Positions 44,634 through 53,408 of a stretch of DNA of 64,000 bases are shown here, piece by piece. This stretch comes from Aliarcobacter skirrowii CCUG 10374. Lineage in GTDB: Bacteria; Campylobacterota; Campylobacteria; Campylobacterales; Arcobacteraceae. Positions within the stretch are counted from its first letter, which is position 1. Each line of letters begins with the position of its first letter. The translations under genes were made by a program, and so were the position numbers. The notes under the pieces were generated by a model. It saw only the letters and a program-made list of their open reading frames with translations, had not been told where the DNA came from and did no database searches. The stretch lies in contig NZ_CP032099.1 of NCBI RefSeq assembly GCF_003544835.1, forward strand, positions 496,001 to 560,000, written 5' to 3'.

Positions 44634-45692
44634 TTAATTATTTAAAAATATTCTATTTATATCGTTATAAATACCTAAAATCATAAGTGAGGCTAAAATT
44701 ATCCATCCCATAATTGTTAAAAACATAAAAACTTGATCACTTGGTTTCTTTCTTGCAATCATCTCATAAAGATTAAACATAATATGTCCACCATCAAGTG
44801 CTGGAATTGGAAGAAGATTTATAACTCCTAGATTTACAGAAATTAATGCAGTTATTGCTAACAGTGCTATTATAGAGCTTTGACTTGCATCACTTATAAC
44901 TTTTCCAATAGTAATAACTCCACCAATCTCGCTACTTGGAATTACACCTTGAATTAATTTTTGAATACCTTGAAAAATCATTGTTGAGGCAAAGATTGTT
45001 TTTTCATAAGCATAAATTAAAGAGTCATAAAAACCTAAATTTAAAGTTACAACTTTACCACTTGGAGAGATACCAATCATTCTTTTTTTAATGTTTTCAT
45101 TGAACATATTTTTTGCATCAGAAACTTGAGGATTTATAATTTTTACTAAAAGCTGATTATCTCTTTTTATATAAAATTGTAAAGCACCTTGTGTTGAAGT
45201 GATAACTTTACCTATATCATCCCAAGATTTAATCTCTGTATCATTTATTCTAACTATCTCATCATTTGGTTTTATTCCAGCATTAAATGCAACTGAGTTT
45301 TCTTGAATTTGACCAACTGCAGGAGCTAAGGTAGTTGCTCCCATTTGAGCCATACAAAAATATAAAACTGCTGCTAATAAAAAGTTTGCAAAAGGACCTG
45401 CAAATAAAATTATAATTCTTTGCCAAGGTTTTTTTGTATTGTATGAGTCATTTCCTGTTTCTACTAAAGTAGGTTTTGAGTCATCTTGACCTTTCATTTG
45501 TACATATCCACCAAGTGGTATCATAGCAAATTGCCAAGTTGTACCTGCCCAATATTTACTATAAATTGCTTTTCCAAATCCAATTGAAAATTTTTCAACC
45601 TTTACACCAAAAAATCTTGCTGCTAAAAAGTGTCCTAATTCATGAAAAAATACTAAAAAAGATAAAACTAATAAAAATGTAATAGTTCCCAA
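44634..45692 (-). CDS. rseP: Membrane zinc protease RseP (site-2 protease)
   Basis: A 352-residue intramembrane metalloprotease. HELGH (around residue 17) in the first helix and INLLPIPALDGGHIMF with the metal-binding Asp in a late helix form the active site. One PDZ domain lies between (residues about 115-200, VGQIQENSVAFNAGIKPNDEI in part). It cleaves anti-sigma factors or remnant signal peptides. No rseA-like target is in the window. It sits between pgsA and yggS as in related genomes. Confidence 0.94.
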   Translation of the reverse strand: MGTITFLLVLSFLVFFHELGHFLAARFFGVKVEKFSIGFGKAIYSKYWAGTTWQFAMIPLGGYVQMKGQDDSKPTLVETGNDSYNTKKPWQRIIILFAGPFANFLLAAVLYFCMAQMGATTLAPAVGQIQENSVAFNAGIKPNDEIVRINDTEIKSWDDIGKVITSTQGALQFYIKRDNQLLVKIINPQVSDAKNMFNENIKKRMIGISPSGKVVTLNLGFYDSLIYAYEKTIFASTMIFQGIQKLIQGVIPSSEIGGVITIGKVISDASQSSIIALLAITALISVNLGVINLLPIPALDGGHIMFNLYEMIARKKPSDQVFMFLTIMGWIILASLMILGIYNDINRIFLNN

Positions 45693-45701
45693 TAAAAGCC
45701 C

Positions 45702-46244
45702 TTAATTTTTAAAATAATCTCTTGTATATTCATATCCAGAGTATAAAGTTAATATTACAGCAAACCATAATATTTCTGTTGCAAAAGGCCAGTTCATAGT
45801 TAAAAATCCAATTGCAATCATTTGAACTACAGTTTTAATTTTTCCAGCCATTGTACTAGCTACATTTTTACCTTCAGCTACTGCTACAACTCTAAGACCT
45901 GTTATAAAAAACTCTCTTGAAAGGATTAAAAAAACAGCCCATACATCAGCTCTATCAATAACCATTAAACCCAAAAATCCAGCAAGAACAAGCATTTTAT
46001 CAGCAAGTGGATCTAAAATTCCACCAAGTTTTGTCATTTGATTCCAAGTTCGTGCAATATATCCATCAAAAAAATCTGTAACAGAAGCAATTACAAATAT
46101 AAGTCCAGCAAAATAGTCAAACCAAGATGGATGCCAAGAGGAGAAAAGTGGGTTATCTCTATTTAGAAAAAACCATAGCATTAGCGGAGCTAATGCTATT
46201 CTAAATAGAGCTAAAATATTTGGAAGATTTAGATTTTTCGACAT
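45702..46244 (-). CDS. pgsA: CDP-diacylglycerol--glycerol-3-phosphate 3-phosphatidyltransferase
   Basis: Makes phosphatidylglycerol phosphate in the inner membrane. The 180-residue protein opens NLPNILALFRIALAPLM. The CDP-alcohol transferase signature is complete in DFFDGYIARTWNQMTKLGGILDPLADK (DG-AR-G-D-D pattern, in part), and there are four or five membrane helices. Its ATG overlaps the stop of the preceding FabL-like gene by one base, so translation is coupled. Confidence 0.94.
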   Translation of the reverse strand: MSKNLNLPNILALFRIALAPLMLWFFLNRDNPLFSSWHPSWFDYFAGLIFVIASVTDFFDGYIARTWNQMTKLGGILDPLADKMLVLAGFLGLMVIDRADVWAVFLILSREFFITGLRVVAVAEGKNVASTMAGKIKTVVQMIAIGFLTMNWPFATEILWFAVILTLYSGYEYTRDYFKN

Positions 46245-47023
46245 TATCTAAAAGTTGTCCCACCGTCAACTATTAATGTGTGACCTGTAATCCATGAAGC
46301 ATCGTTTGCACATAAGAAGTAGCAAGATTGTGCTAAATCTTCAGGTTGTCCCATTCTTTTTAATGGAGACAATTCAGTTGTTTTTGCTTTTACCTCTTCA
46401 TAGTTTGTAAATGCTTTTAGTGCATCTGTATCAATAGGACCACCTGAAACTGCATTTACTCTAATATTAAATTCACCAAGTTCATTTGCAGCATATCTAA
46501 CCATTGCTTCAACAGCAGCTTTGTTTGTTCCATGACCTGCGTAGTTTTCAATATATACTAAATTACCAGTTGAAGATAGAGATACAATTGCCCCACCACC
46601 AACTTTTTGCATTCTTTTCGCAGCTTGTTGTGCTCCACATACAAAAGCATTTACAGTTGCAGTATAGATATTATTTAATCCTCTTGGTTTTAGTTTCATA
46701 AATTTACCATATCCACCAACAACAGCTCGTCCGTATATCATTGCATTTGAGATAAAGAAATCTACTCTATCAAAATCTTTATCAATCTCTTCAAATAGTT
46801 CAACATATTTTTCAGGTTCTAAAATATTAAATGAATATGCTCTACATTTCACACCAAATTTAGCTTCAACATCTTTACAAATATTTTGTGCAACTTCTGC
46901 ATTTGAGTTATATGTGAATGCAACATTTACACCATTGCTTGCAAATTTATAAACACACTCTTTACCGATACCTTTTGTACCACCTGAAATTACTAATGTT
47001 TTTCCCTTCATATAACTATTCAT
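46244..47023 (-). CDS. FabL-like enoyl-ACP reductase (SDR family)
   Basis: A 259-residue short-chain dehydrogenase. The nucleotide motif is SGGTKGIGKE (residues 13-22) and the catalytic pair is Tyr161-x6-Lys168 (YAGHGTNK). Classical SDRs use YxxxK. The x6 spacing and the string LSSTGNLVYIENY are those of FabL of Bacillus subtilis, an NADPH enoyl-ACP reductase. Orthologues in Campylobacter and Helicobacter have been labelled 7-alpha-hydroxysteroid dehydrogenase, which the motif does not favour. It overlaps dapA and pgsA by one base each. Confidence 0.85.
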   Translation of the reverse strand: MNSYMKGKTLVISGGTKGIGKECVYKFASNGVNVAFTYNSNAEVAQNICKDVEAKFGVKCRAYSFNILEPEKYVELFEEIDKDFDRVDFFISNAMIYGRAVVGGYGKFMKLKPRGLNNIYTATVNAFVCGAQQAAKRMQKVGGGAIVSLSSTGNLVYIENYAGHGTNKAAVEAMVRYAANELGEFNIRVNAVSGGPIDTDALKAFTNYEEVKAKTTELSPLKRMGQPEDLAQSCYFLCANDASWITGHTLIVDGGTTFR

Positions 47024-47910
47024 TATTTTTTTACCTCGTATTTTTTTAATAAATTTTCTAATTTTTTTATTGTCTCTTTACTTGGACTTGTTAATGGAAG
47101 TCTAAACTCAAGAGTATCTAACAATCCAGCTAAATACATAGCTGCTTTTATTGGAATAGGGTTACTTTCACAAAAAAGTGCTTGATTTAACTCATATAAA
47201 TCATTGTGTATTTTTAATGCAGTTTGATAATCACCACTAAATATAGATTTAACTAGTTTTGATTTTAAATCTGGAACCAAGTTTGCAGTAACTGAAACAA
47301 TTCCTTTTGCTCCACTTGCTAGCATTGCAAAATCAACACCATCATCACCTGAAAAAACAAAGAAATTTTCTCTTTGAGATATAATTGATGTAGCACGCTC
47401 AAGTGAACCAGTTGCCTCTTTTATTCCATAAATATTTTTTACATCATCAAAAAGTTTAATTGCTGTTTGTGGTAACAAATCAACTCCAGTACGCCCAGGA
47501 ACATTGTATAACATAAAAGGTATTTCAACACTTGAAGCAATCGCTTTATAGTGCTCATAAAGTCCCTCTTGAGTTGGTTTATTATAATATGGAGCAATTG
47601 ATAAAATTGCATCTGCTCCAATACTTTGTGCAAATTTAGCAAGATCACATGCTTCATGAGTTGCATTTGAACCAGCACCAGCAAGAACTTTTGTAGATGT
47701 TCCTTTACAAGTTGCAACTGCAACTTCAATACACTCTTTATGCTCTTTATGAGATAAAGTTGCACTCTCTCCAGTTGTCCCAACAGGAGATACAACATCA
47801 GCACCGTATGCTATTTGTCTTTTTATCAAAGATTCATATTTTTCTAAATCCACTTTCCCATTTTTAAATGGGGTTACAAGTGCGGTCATTGAACCTATAA
47901 TATTTTCCAT
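47023..47910 (-). CDS. dapA: 4-hydroxy-tetrahydrodipicolinate synthase
   Basis: Condenses pyruvate with aspartate semialdehyde on the way to diaminopimelate and lysine. The 295-residue class I aldolase has TALVTPFKNGKVD, GTTGESATLSHKEH, LYNVPGRTGVDL (proton-relay Tyr) and the Schiff-base Lys in IYGIKEATGSLERA (around residue 165). ATG 47910 follows AAGGG by 5 bases and gives MENIIGSMTALV; the upstream ATG at 47931 lies inside the peptidase gene end. Confidence 0.96.
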   Translation of the reverse strand: MENIIGSMTALVTPFKNGKVDLEKYESLIKRQIAYGADVVSPVGTTGESATLSHKEHKECIEVAVATCKGTSTKVLAGAGSNATHEACDLAKFAQSIGADAILSIAPYYNKPTQEGLYEHYKAIASSVEIPFMLYNVPGRTGVDLLPQTAIKLFDDVKNIYGIKEATGSLERATSIISQRENFFVFSGDDGVDFAMLASGAKGIVSVTANLVPDLKSKLVKSIFSGDYQTALKIHNDLYELNQALFCESNPIPIKAAMYLAGLLDTLEFRLPLTSPSKETIKKLENLLKKYEVKK

Positions 47911-47920
47911 TTTTCCCTTT

Positions 47921-49234
47921 CTATTTATCATCTTTTAAAATAATAGTAGTTGAATTTTTGCTAACTAGATATTTTTTTGCAACATTTACAATATCTTCAA
48001 CAGTTAAACTTTCTAAATTTTTTTCATACTCTAAAAGTGGTTTTATATTACCTCTTACAAAATAGTTTCCAAATAAAGATGCAACATCACTAGAGCTCTC
48101 TAGTGAATAAATAAAGTCAGCTTTTGTGTTGATTTTGATTTTGTCAATATCTTTTTTTGAAACTTTTCCTGCTTGAATTTGCGCAATTATATCTAAAATC
48201 TCTTTTTCTATTTTTAAAGCATCAATATTTTCATTTGCAACTGCCATAAAAATAAATAATCCAGGGTCTTTTAGCTCCAAGTTATAGGCATATATTGAAT
48301 TTACTAATCTTTTTTTATCTACTAAAACTTTTTGTAAAATTGAGCTTTTACCACTGCTTAAAAGTTGAGATAAAGCAGATAAAGCAACTTGATCTTTGTG
48401 TTCAAAGTTTGGAATATGATAAGCCATTGCAATCATCTGCACACTTGAATCTTTATAGATTGTAGCTCTTCTTTCACCATCTTGAACAGGCTCAACCATA
48501 TGAACAGAGTTTGAGATATCTTTTTTATTTTTTATATCTTTAAAATTTTTCTTTACAAGTGAAAAAACTTCATCTTTTTTAATATCTCCACTTACAACAA
48601 CTATTGCATTTTTTGGTTGATAGTATCTTGAATGAAAATCTTTTATATCTTCAATTTTCCAATTTTGAATATCACTCATAAATCCAATTGGAGTCCAGTG
48701 ATAAGGGTGATATATGTAGCTATTGTTAAATAGTCTAAATTGTAAATATCCCATTGGATTATTATCTGTTCTCCAACGTCTCTCTTCAGCTACAACATCT
48801 CGTTCTGGTTGAAACTCTTTATCTTTTAAATTTAAATTTTGCATTAATTCAGCAAATAACTCTAAAGATTTATCTGTATTTTTTGATGCTGTTTTTATAA
48901 AATAGTGAGTGTAATCAAAACTAGTTCCTGCATTATTAACTCCACCAAAACCTTTTACAATCTCATCAAACTCACCAGCTTTTAAATTTTTTGTAGATTT
49001 AAAATTTAGGTGTTCTAGCATATGAGCTATTCCACTTTTACCCATAATCTCATCTCTACTTCCAACTTTATAAAAAACATTTACAGATACAACATTTGAG
49101 TCATTTTCCATAGGAATCGCTACAACTTCTAATCCATTCTTTAATGTTTTTGTATAGTAGTTTGGTAAACTATTTGCACTCATTAACTCTCCAAAAATAG
49201 TAATTATTATAAATAATTTAAAAAAAATATTCAT
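47921..49234 (-). CDS. M16-family zinc metallopeptidase
   Basis: A 437-residue exported peptidase. The N-terminal hydrophobic stretch (FKLFIIITIFGELMSA) is a likely signal peptide. The inverted zinc motif is HMLEH at residues 71-75, with the distal Glu in ERDVVAEERRW. The inactive C-terminal M16 half is also present, so it is a single-chain two-domain member, of PqqL/YmxG kind. Periplasmic peptide clearance is likely. It sits in the conserved order pyrD-M16-dapA-SDR and overlaps pyrD by one base. Confidence 0.93.
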   Translation of the reverse strand: MNIFFKLFIIITIFGELMSANSLPNYYTKTLKNGLEVVAIPMENDSNVVSVNVFYKVGSRDEIMGKSGIAHMLEHLNFKSTKNLKAGEFDEIVKGFGGVNNAGTSFDYTHYFIKTASKNTDKSLELFAELMQNLNLKDKEFQPERDVVAEERRWRTDNNPMGYLQFRLFNNSYIYHPYHWTPIGFMSDIQNWKIEDIKDFHSRYYQPKNAIVVVSGDIKKDEVFSLVKKNFKDIKNKKDISNSVHMVEPVQDGERRATIYKDSSVQMIAMAYHIPNFEHKDQVALSALSQLLSSGKSSILQKVLVDKKRLVNSIYAYNLELKDPGLFIFMAVANENIDALKIEKEILDIIAQIQAGKVSKKDIDKIKINTKADFIYSLESSSDVASLFGNYFVRGNIKPLLEYEKNLESLTVEDIVNVAKKYLVSKNSTTIILKDDK

Positions 49235-50292
49235 TATTTTAAATTTGCACCTATTGCTTGTGATATATTTGAATAACCATCAGCTTTTAAAAGCTCAATT
49301 AAACCCTCATTTATCTTTTTTGCTAAAGATGGACCTTCAAAAATAAGTGCTGAGTATACTTGTACTAAAGATGCACCATTTTTAATTCTCTCATAAGCCT
49401 CTTGCGCACTATTTATCCCACCAACACTTATAAGTGTAGTTTTTCCAAATAGCTCAAATGATAGCTCTTTAAAAAATAGAGATGATTTCTCTCTTAAGCA
49501 TTCACCACTTAATCCACCAAAATCTTTACAACCTTCAACTAAACTATAATCAATAGTTGTATTATTTGCAATAATTCCACTAGCACCTTCATTAATTGCT
49601 ACATTACAAAGATTTATTGCTTGAGTTATATCCATATCAGGAGCAATTTTTAAAAATATTGGTTTATTTGTTAGCTCTTTTGCCATTGAAAAAAGCTCTT
49701 TTATAAAGTTCTCATTTTGCAAATCTCTTAAATTTGGAGTATTTGGACTTGAGATATTTATAATCAAATAATCAGCATACTCATGAAGCTTTTTAATTAA
49801 ATTTTTATAATCACTTATTGCAAACTCTTCAGGTGTATATTTGTTTTTTCCAATATTTACACCAATTGGAATTGAAAAAGGGTATAGTTTTTTTAAGTTT
49901 TTAAGAACTTTATGAGCACCTAAATTATTAAATCCCATAGCATTTTGAACAGATTTTTGTTCAGGGTATCTAAACATTCTAGGCTTTGCATTTCCATCTT
50001 GTGGCATTAAAGTTACAGTTCCAATCTCTGTAAAACCAAATCCTAAGCTTTTCATTGATTTTATCATTGTTGCATTTTTATCAAAACCAGCAGCTAATCC
50101 AACAGGATTTTTAAAAACTCTTTTAAATAACTCTTGCTCTAATATTTTATCTTCAACAAAATTCTTTTTTTCATAAGAATTTTTAAGAATTTTACAATTT
50201 CCTAAAAATTTTAGGCTAAATTCTGCAATATTGTGTGCAGTTTCAGGTTCAAATTTAAATAGTACTTTTTTAAGAGTTTCATAACTTAACAA
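49234..50292 (-). CDS. pyrD: Dihydroorotate dehydrogenase (quinone), class 2
   Basis: Oxidises dihydroorotate to orotate with electrons passed to the quinone pool, at the inner membrane. The 352 residues include an N-terminal helical part, as in class 2, and NPVGLAAGFDKNA (FMN site). The catalytic Ser is in INISSPNTPNLRDLQ, followed by PIFLKIAPD, GIIANNTT and LISVGGINSAQEAYERI. The last includes the phosphate-binding Gly motif. Gene order with msbA is the same as in Campylobacter. Confidence 0.95.
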   Translation of the reverse strand: MLSYETLKKVLFKFEPETAHNIAEFSLKFLGNCKILKNSYEKKNFVEDKILEQELFKRVFKNPVGLAAGFDKNATMIKSMKSLGFGFTEIGTVTLMPQDGNAKPRMFRYPEQKSVQNAMGFNNLGAHKVLKNLKKLYPFSIPIGVNIGKNKYTPEEFAISDYKNLIKKLHEYADYLIINISSPNTPNLRDLQNENFIKELFSMAKELTNKPIFLKIAPDMDITQAINLCNVAINEGASGIIANNTTIDYSLVEGCKDFGGLSGECLREKSSLFFKELSFELFGKTTLISVGGINSAQEAYERIKNGASLVQVYSALIFEGPSLAKKINEGLIELLKADGYSNISQAIGANLK

Positions 50293-50337
50293 AATATTTC
50301 CTTTTTAAAAAAATTGATAAATAATATCTAAAAATTA

Positions 50338-52047
50338 TCAAATATTTGCTGAATTATGAAGTCTTTTAAACTCATCGCATCTATTTAATAACTCATCATA
50401 AGTTCCAATATCTAAGATTTTTCCACTTTTAAAAACAGCAATTTTAGTTGCATTTTTAATTGTACTTAGTCTATGAGCAATTACAAAAGTAACTCTTTGT
50501 TTGCTAACCTCTTGAATAACTTGACTTACAATCTCTTCGCTTTTATTGTCAAGAGCTGAAGTTGCTTCATCAAGAATTAATATTTTTGGATTTTTATATA
50601 AAGCTCTAGCAATTGCAACTCTTTGTCTTTGACCACCACTTAAATTTGTTCCAGCTTCATCTAAAACTGTATGAATGCCTTTTTTCATCTTTAAAACAAA
50701 TTCGTATGCGTGAGCTTGTTTTAAAGCCTCTATAACTTTAACTTCATCTAACTCTTGACCATAAGCAACATTTGCTGCAATTGTGTCATTAAAAATATAT
50801 ACTCTTTGAGTAACTATGCTAATACTATCTCTTAAAGATTTTAAATCAAATTGATTTATATTTATGCTATTTAGTAAAATTTCACCACTACTTGCATCGT
50901 AAAATCTAGGAAGTAGATTTATAAATGATGATTTTCCACCACCACTATCTCCAACTAAGGCTACAATTTCGCCCTTTTTTGCATCAAGATTTATATTTTT
51001 TAATGCTTCAAAATCATCATAAAACAGACCAACATTTGAAAATTTAATATTTGATATCTCTTCTTGTATAGTAAGTGTTCCTGATACAACATTTGGTTTT
51101 ATTTTAAACATATCCATAATTCTATCATTTGCAGCGATTGCATCTTGCATACTATTATATAGTTTTGATAATCTTTTTATTGGTGTGTATAACATAAATA
51201 GTGCTGCTATAAATGAACTAAACTCACCTGTTGTAAGTTCACCATTTATTACCTTCAGGCCACCAACAACTACAACTGTTGCAAATGCTAAACTTCCTAA
51301 AATCTCCATTAAAGGCGATGTTAACTCATTTGTCTTAACAGCTTTCATATTGTATTTAAAAAAAATCATATTTAAAATTGTAAATTTTTTCTTCTCTAAC
51401 TCTTCTGTACTATTTGCTTTTATTATCTCTATATTATTAAAAGATTCTGTTAAACTTGAAGTTATATCAGAGTTGCTCTCTTGAGATTTAAAAGATAGTT
51501 TTTTCATCTTTTTTGCTAATAGACTAAGAGGATAAAAAGCGAGTGGAAGTACAACTAATCCATAAAAAGCAAGTTCTGGTGATCTGTAAATTACAAGTCC
51601 TACAAGTGCAACAATTGTTAAACTCTCTCTTATTAGCTCTGCAAAAGAGTTTGAAACAGCTCTTTGAATTCTATTTATATCATTTATTATTCTACTTACA
51701 AGCTCACCTGTGTGAATTTTTTGAAAAAATATATAATCAAGTTTTAAAATATGACCAAACAAACCATCTCTTACAATTCTAGTGATATCTTGACCAATAT
51801 AAGATACAAAATAAGCTTGAAGATATGTTCCTAAACCTTTTGCAAAATAGAGCAAAATAATTATTATAGGCATAATATAAAGCATCTCTTCATCTTTATT
51901 TATGAAAATATCATCTAGCAGTGGTTGAATTGCATAAGCTGTTCCAGCAGTTGCACCAGCTACAAGTAAAATTCCTATAAAACCTAAAATAATCTCTAAA
52001 ATATAATTTTTATAAAATGGTGTATACTGTTTTAAAAACTTTCTCAT
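50338..52047 (-). CDS. msbA: MsbA-like ABC exporter (lipid A flippase type)
   Basis: A 569-residue half-transporter with six membrane helices (residues about 15-310) fused to an ATPase. It has Walker A VGDSGGGKSSF, ABC signature NLSGGQRQRVAIARALYKNP, Walker B ILILDEATSALD and switch His in IAHRLSTI (in parts). The homologue next to pyrD in Campylobacter is named MsbA and exports lipid A core. A different lipid or drug substrate remains possible. Confidence 0.87.
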   Translation of the reverse strand: MRKFLKQYTPFYKNYILEIILGFIGILLVAGATAGTAYAIQPLLDDIFINKDEEMLYIMPIIIILLYFAKGLGTYLQAYFVSYIGQDITRIVRDGLFGHILKLDYIFFQKIHTGELVSRIINDINRIQRAVSNSFAELIRESLTIVALVGLVIYRSPELAFYGLVVLPLAFYPLSLLAKKMKKLSFKSQESNSDITSSLTESFNNIEIIKANSTEELEKKKFTILNMIFFKYNMKAVKTNELTSPLMEILGSLAFATVVVVGGLKVINGELTTGEFSSFIAALFMLYTPIKRLSKLYNSMQDAIAANDRIMDMFKIKPNVVSGTLTIQEEISNIKFSNVGLFYDDFEALKNINLDAKKGEIVALVGDSGGGKSSFINLLPRFYDASSGEILLNSININQFDLKSLRDSISIVTQRVYIFNDTIAANVAYGQELDEVKVIEALKQAHAYEFVLKMKKGIHTVLDEAGTNLSGGQRQRVAIARALYKNPKILILDEATSALDNKSEEIVSQVIQEVSKQRVTFVIAHRLSTIKNATKIAVFKSGKILDIGTYDELLNRCDEFKRLHNSANI

Positions 52048-52100
52048 TATCTTCCTGTTTTTTTAAAAAATTCATAGATTTTATCTAAAAAATGCTAAAT

Positions 52101-53408
52101 CTAAGCCTTTTTAAACATATTAATAAATTTTCTAAAACCAAAAGCTTTGATTGTAAGATAAAAAAGAATAAAACCACTTAAAGTGCTAGCAAATGCTAAT
52201 CCAGCAGCTTCAAATGGATATATTAAAGCAAGAGAGAATACTATGTTCCAAGCTAAACTCTGCATAGATATTTTTGCACTTAAAAGTTGTTGCTCTTTTG
52301 CATATAACCAAAGTGAAAATATTTTTGCTAAACCAAATGGAAGAAGCCCTATTAAATACATTGTCAAAATAAGTGCTGTGTTTACTGTGTCTTCACTTGT
52401 AAAGGCACCTCTTTGAAATAGTATTTTTATTATAAATTCATCTAAAATAATTCCAACAAGCATTGAAAAACTTAAAACTACAAACAAAATCAAAGATGAT
52501 TTTTTCATAAGTTTCAAAGCTCGTTGTTCATCTTTGTTTTTAATAGCCCTTGCAACCATTGGAAATAGTGCAATTGATGTTGCTATTGCAAAAATTGCAA
52601 GGGGGAGTTGAAAAACTCTATTTGCATAGTACAAATAAGATATTGAACCACTTACTAAAAAAGATGCAAGCCAAGTATCAATAAATGCAGATATGTGTAG
52701 AGTTGAAGAGCCTAAAGTTGCTGCAAAAAAGTTCTTATAAAATCTGTTTTCCTCTTTTTTCTTATGTTTTTTAAAAGTAAAAATTTTGCATAAATTTGCT
52801 CTTTTTATAGCTATTAGATGAACAGCTACTTGCAAAATTCCACCAATTATTACACCAAATGAGAGATAAAAAGTTATGGTATAACTCTCTAAGCCTTTTG
52901 CAATAATCAAACTTGCAATCATAGATAGATTTAAAAGAGCAGTTGAGTATGCTGTTGTTGCAAAGTGGTGTTTATATTGAAGTAAAGCCCCCATAAAAGT
53001 AACTATAAATATAAGTGGCAAATAGTAAAAATTTATAGCAAAAAGTGGTGCTGCTAAATCGATAGTCTCTTTGGTAAATCCAATTGCAAAAGCTTTTGCA
53101 AAAAGGTGAGAAAATAGTGTAACAACCAAAGATAAAACTATTAAAAAAGCTAAAATTTGTAAAAATATAATAGAAGAGAATCTGATCTTAAATTTTGATT
53201 TTGCATAAGATGGTATAAATGCTTGAGTAAAAGCTCCATCAGCAAAGATACTTCTAAATAAGTTTGGAAATTTAAATGCTATAAAAAATATATCTGAATA
53301 TACATTTGCTCCTAAAATTGAAGCTGTCATTAAATCTCTTATAAAACCTGTTACTCTTGAGAATAAAATTCCACTACTATTTGTAAATATTGATTTAATT
53401 AATCTCAT
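52101..53408 (-). CDS. murJ: Lipid II flippase MurJ (MviN)
   Basis: Moves lipid-linked peptidoglycan precursor across the inner membrane. The 435-residue MOP-superfamily protein has about 12-14 helices. The N-terminal SSGILFSRVTGFIRDLMTASILG contains the conserved Arg pair, and AFIPSYAKSKF follows ADGAFTQ (the family motif DGAFsqAFvP). It overlaps the upstream nuclease-like gene by 4 bases (ATGA), so they are coupled. Confidence 0.94.
   Translation of the reverse strand: MRLIKSIFTNSSGILFSRVTGFIRDLMTASILGANVYSDIFFIAFKFPNLFRSIFADGAFTQAFIPSYAKSKFKIRFSSIIFLQILAFLIVLSLVVTLFSHLFAKAFAIGFTKETIDLAAPLFAINFYYLPLIFIVTFMGALLQYKHHFATTAYSTALLNLSMIASLIIAKGLESYTITFYLSFGVIIGGILQVAVHLIAIKRANLCKIFTFKKHKKKEENRFYKNFFAATLGSSTLHISAFIDTWLASFLVSGSISYLYYANRVFQLPLAIFAIATSIALFPMVARAIKNKDEQRALKLMKKSSLILFVVLSFSMLVGIILDEFIIKILFQRGAFTSEDTVNTALILTMYLIGLLPFGLAKIFSLWLYAKEQQLLSAKISMQSLAWNIVFSLALIYPFEAAGLAFASTLSGFILFYLTIKAFGFRKFINMFKKA

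Noticed and set aside
47439-47804. 121-codon minus-strand frame inside dapA and similar long frames inside atpF, catalase and proA
   Set aside because: They are shifted-frame or antisense shadows of well-recognised genes, with Leu/Gln- or Ser/Phe-rich translations and no ribosome sites.
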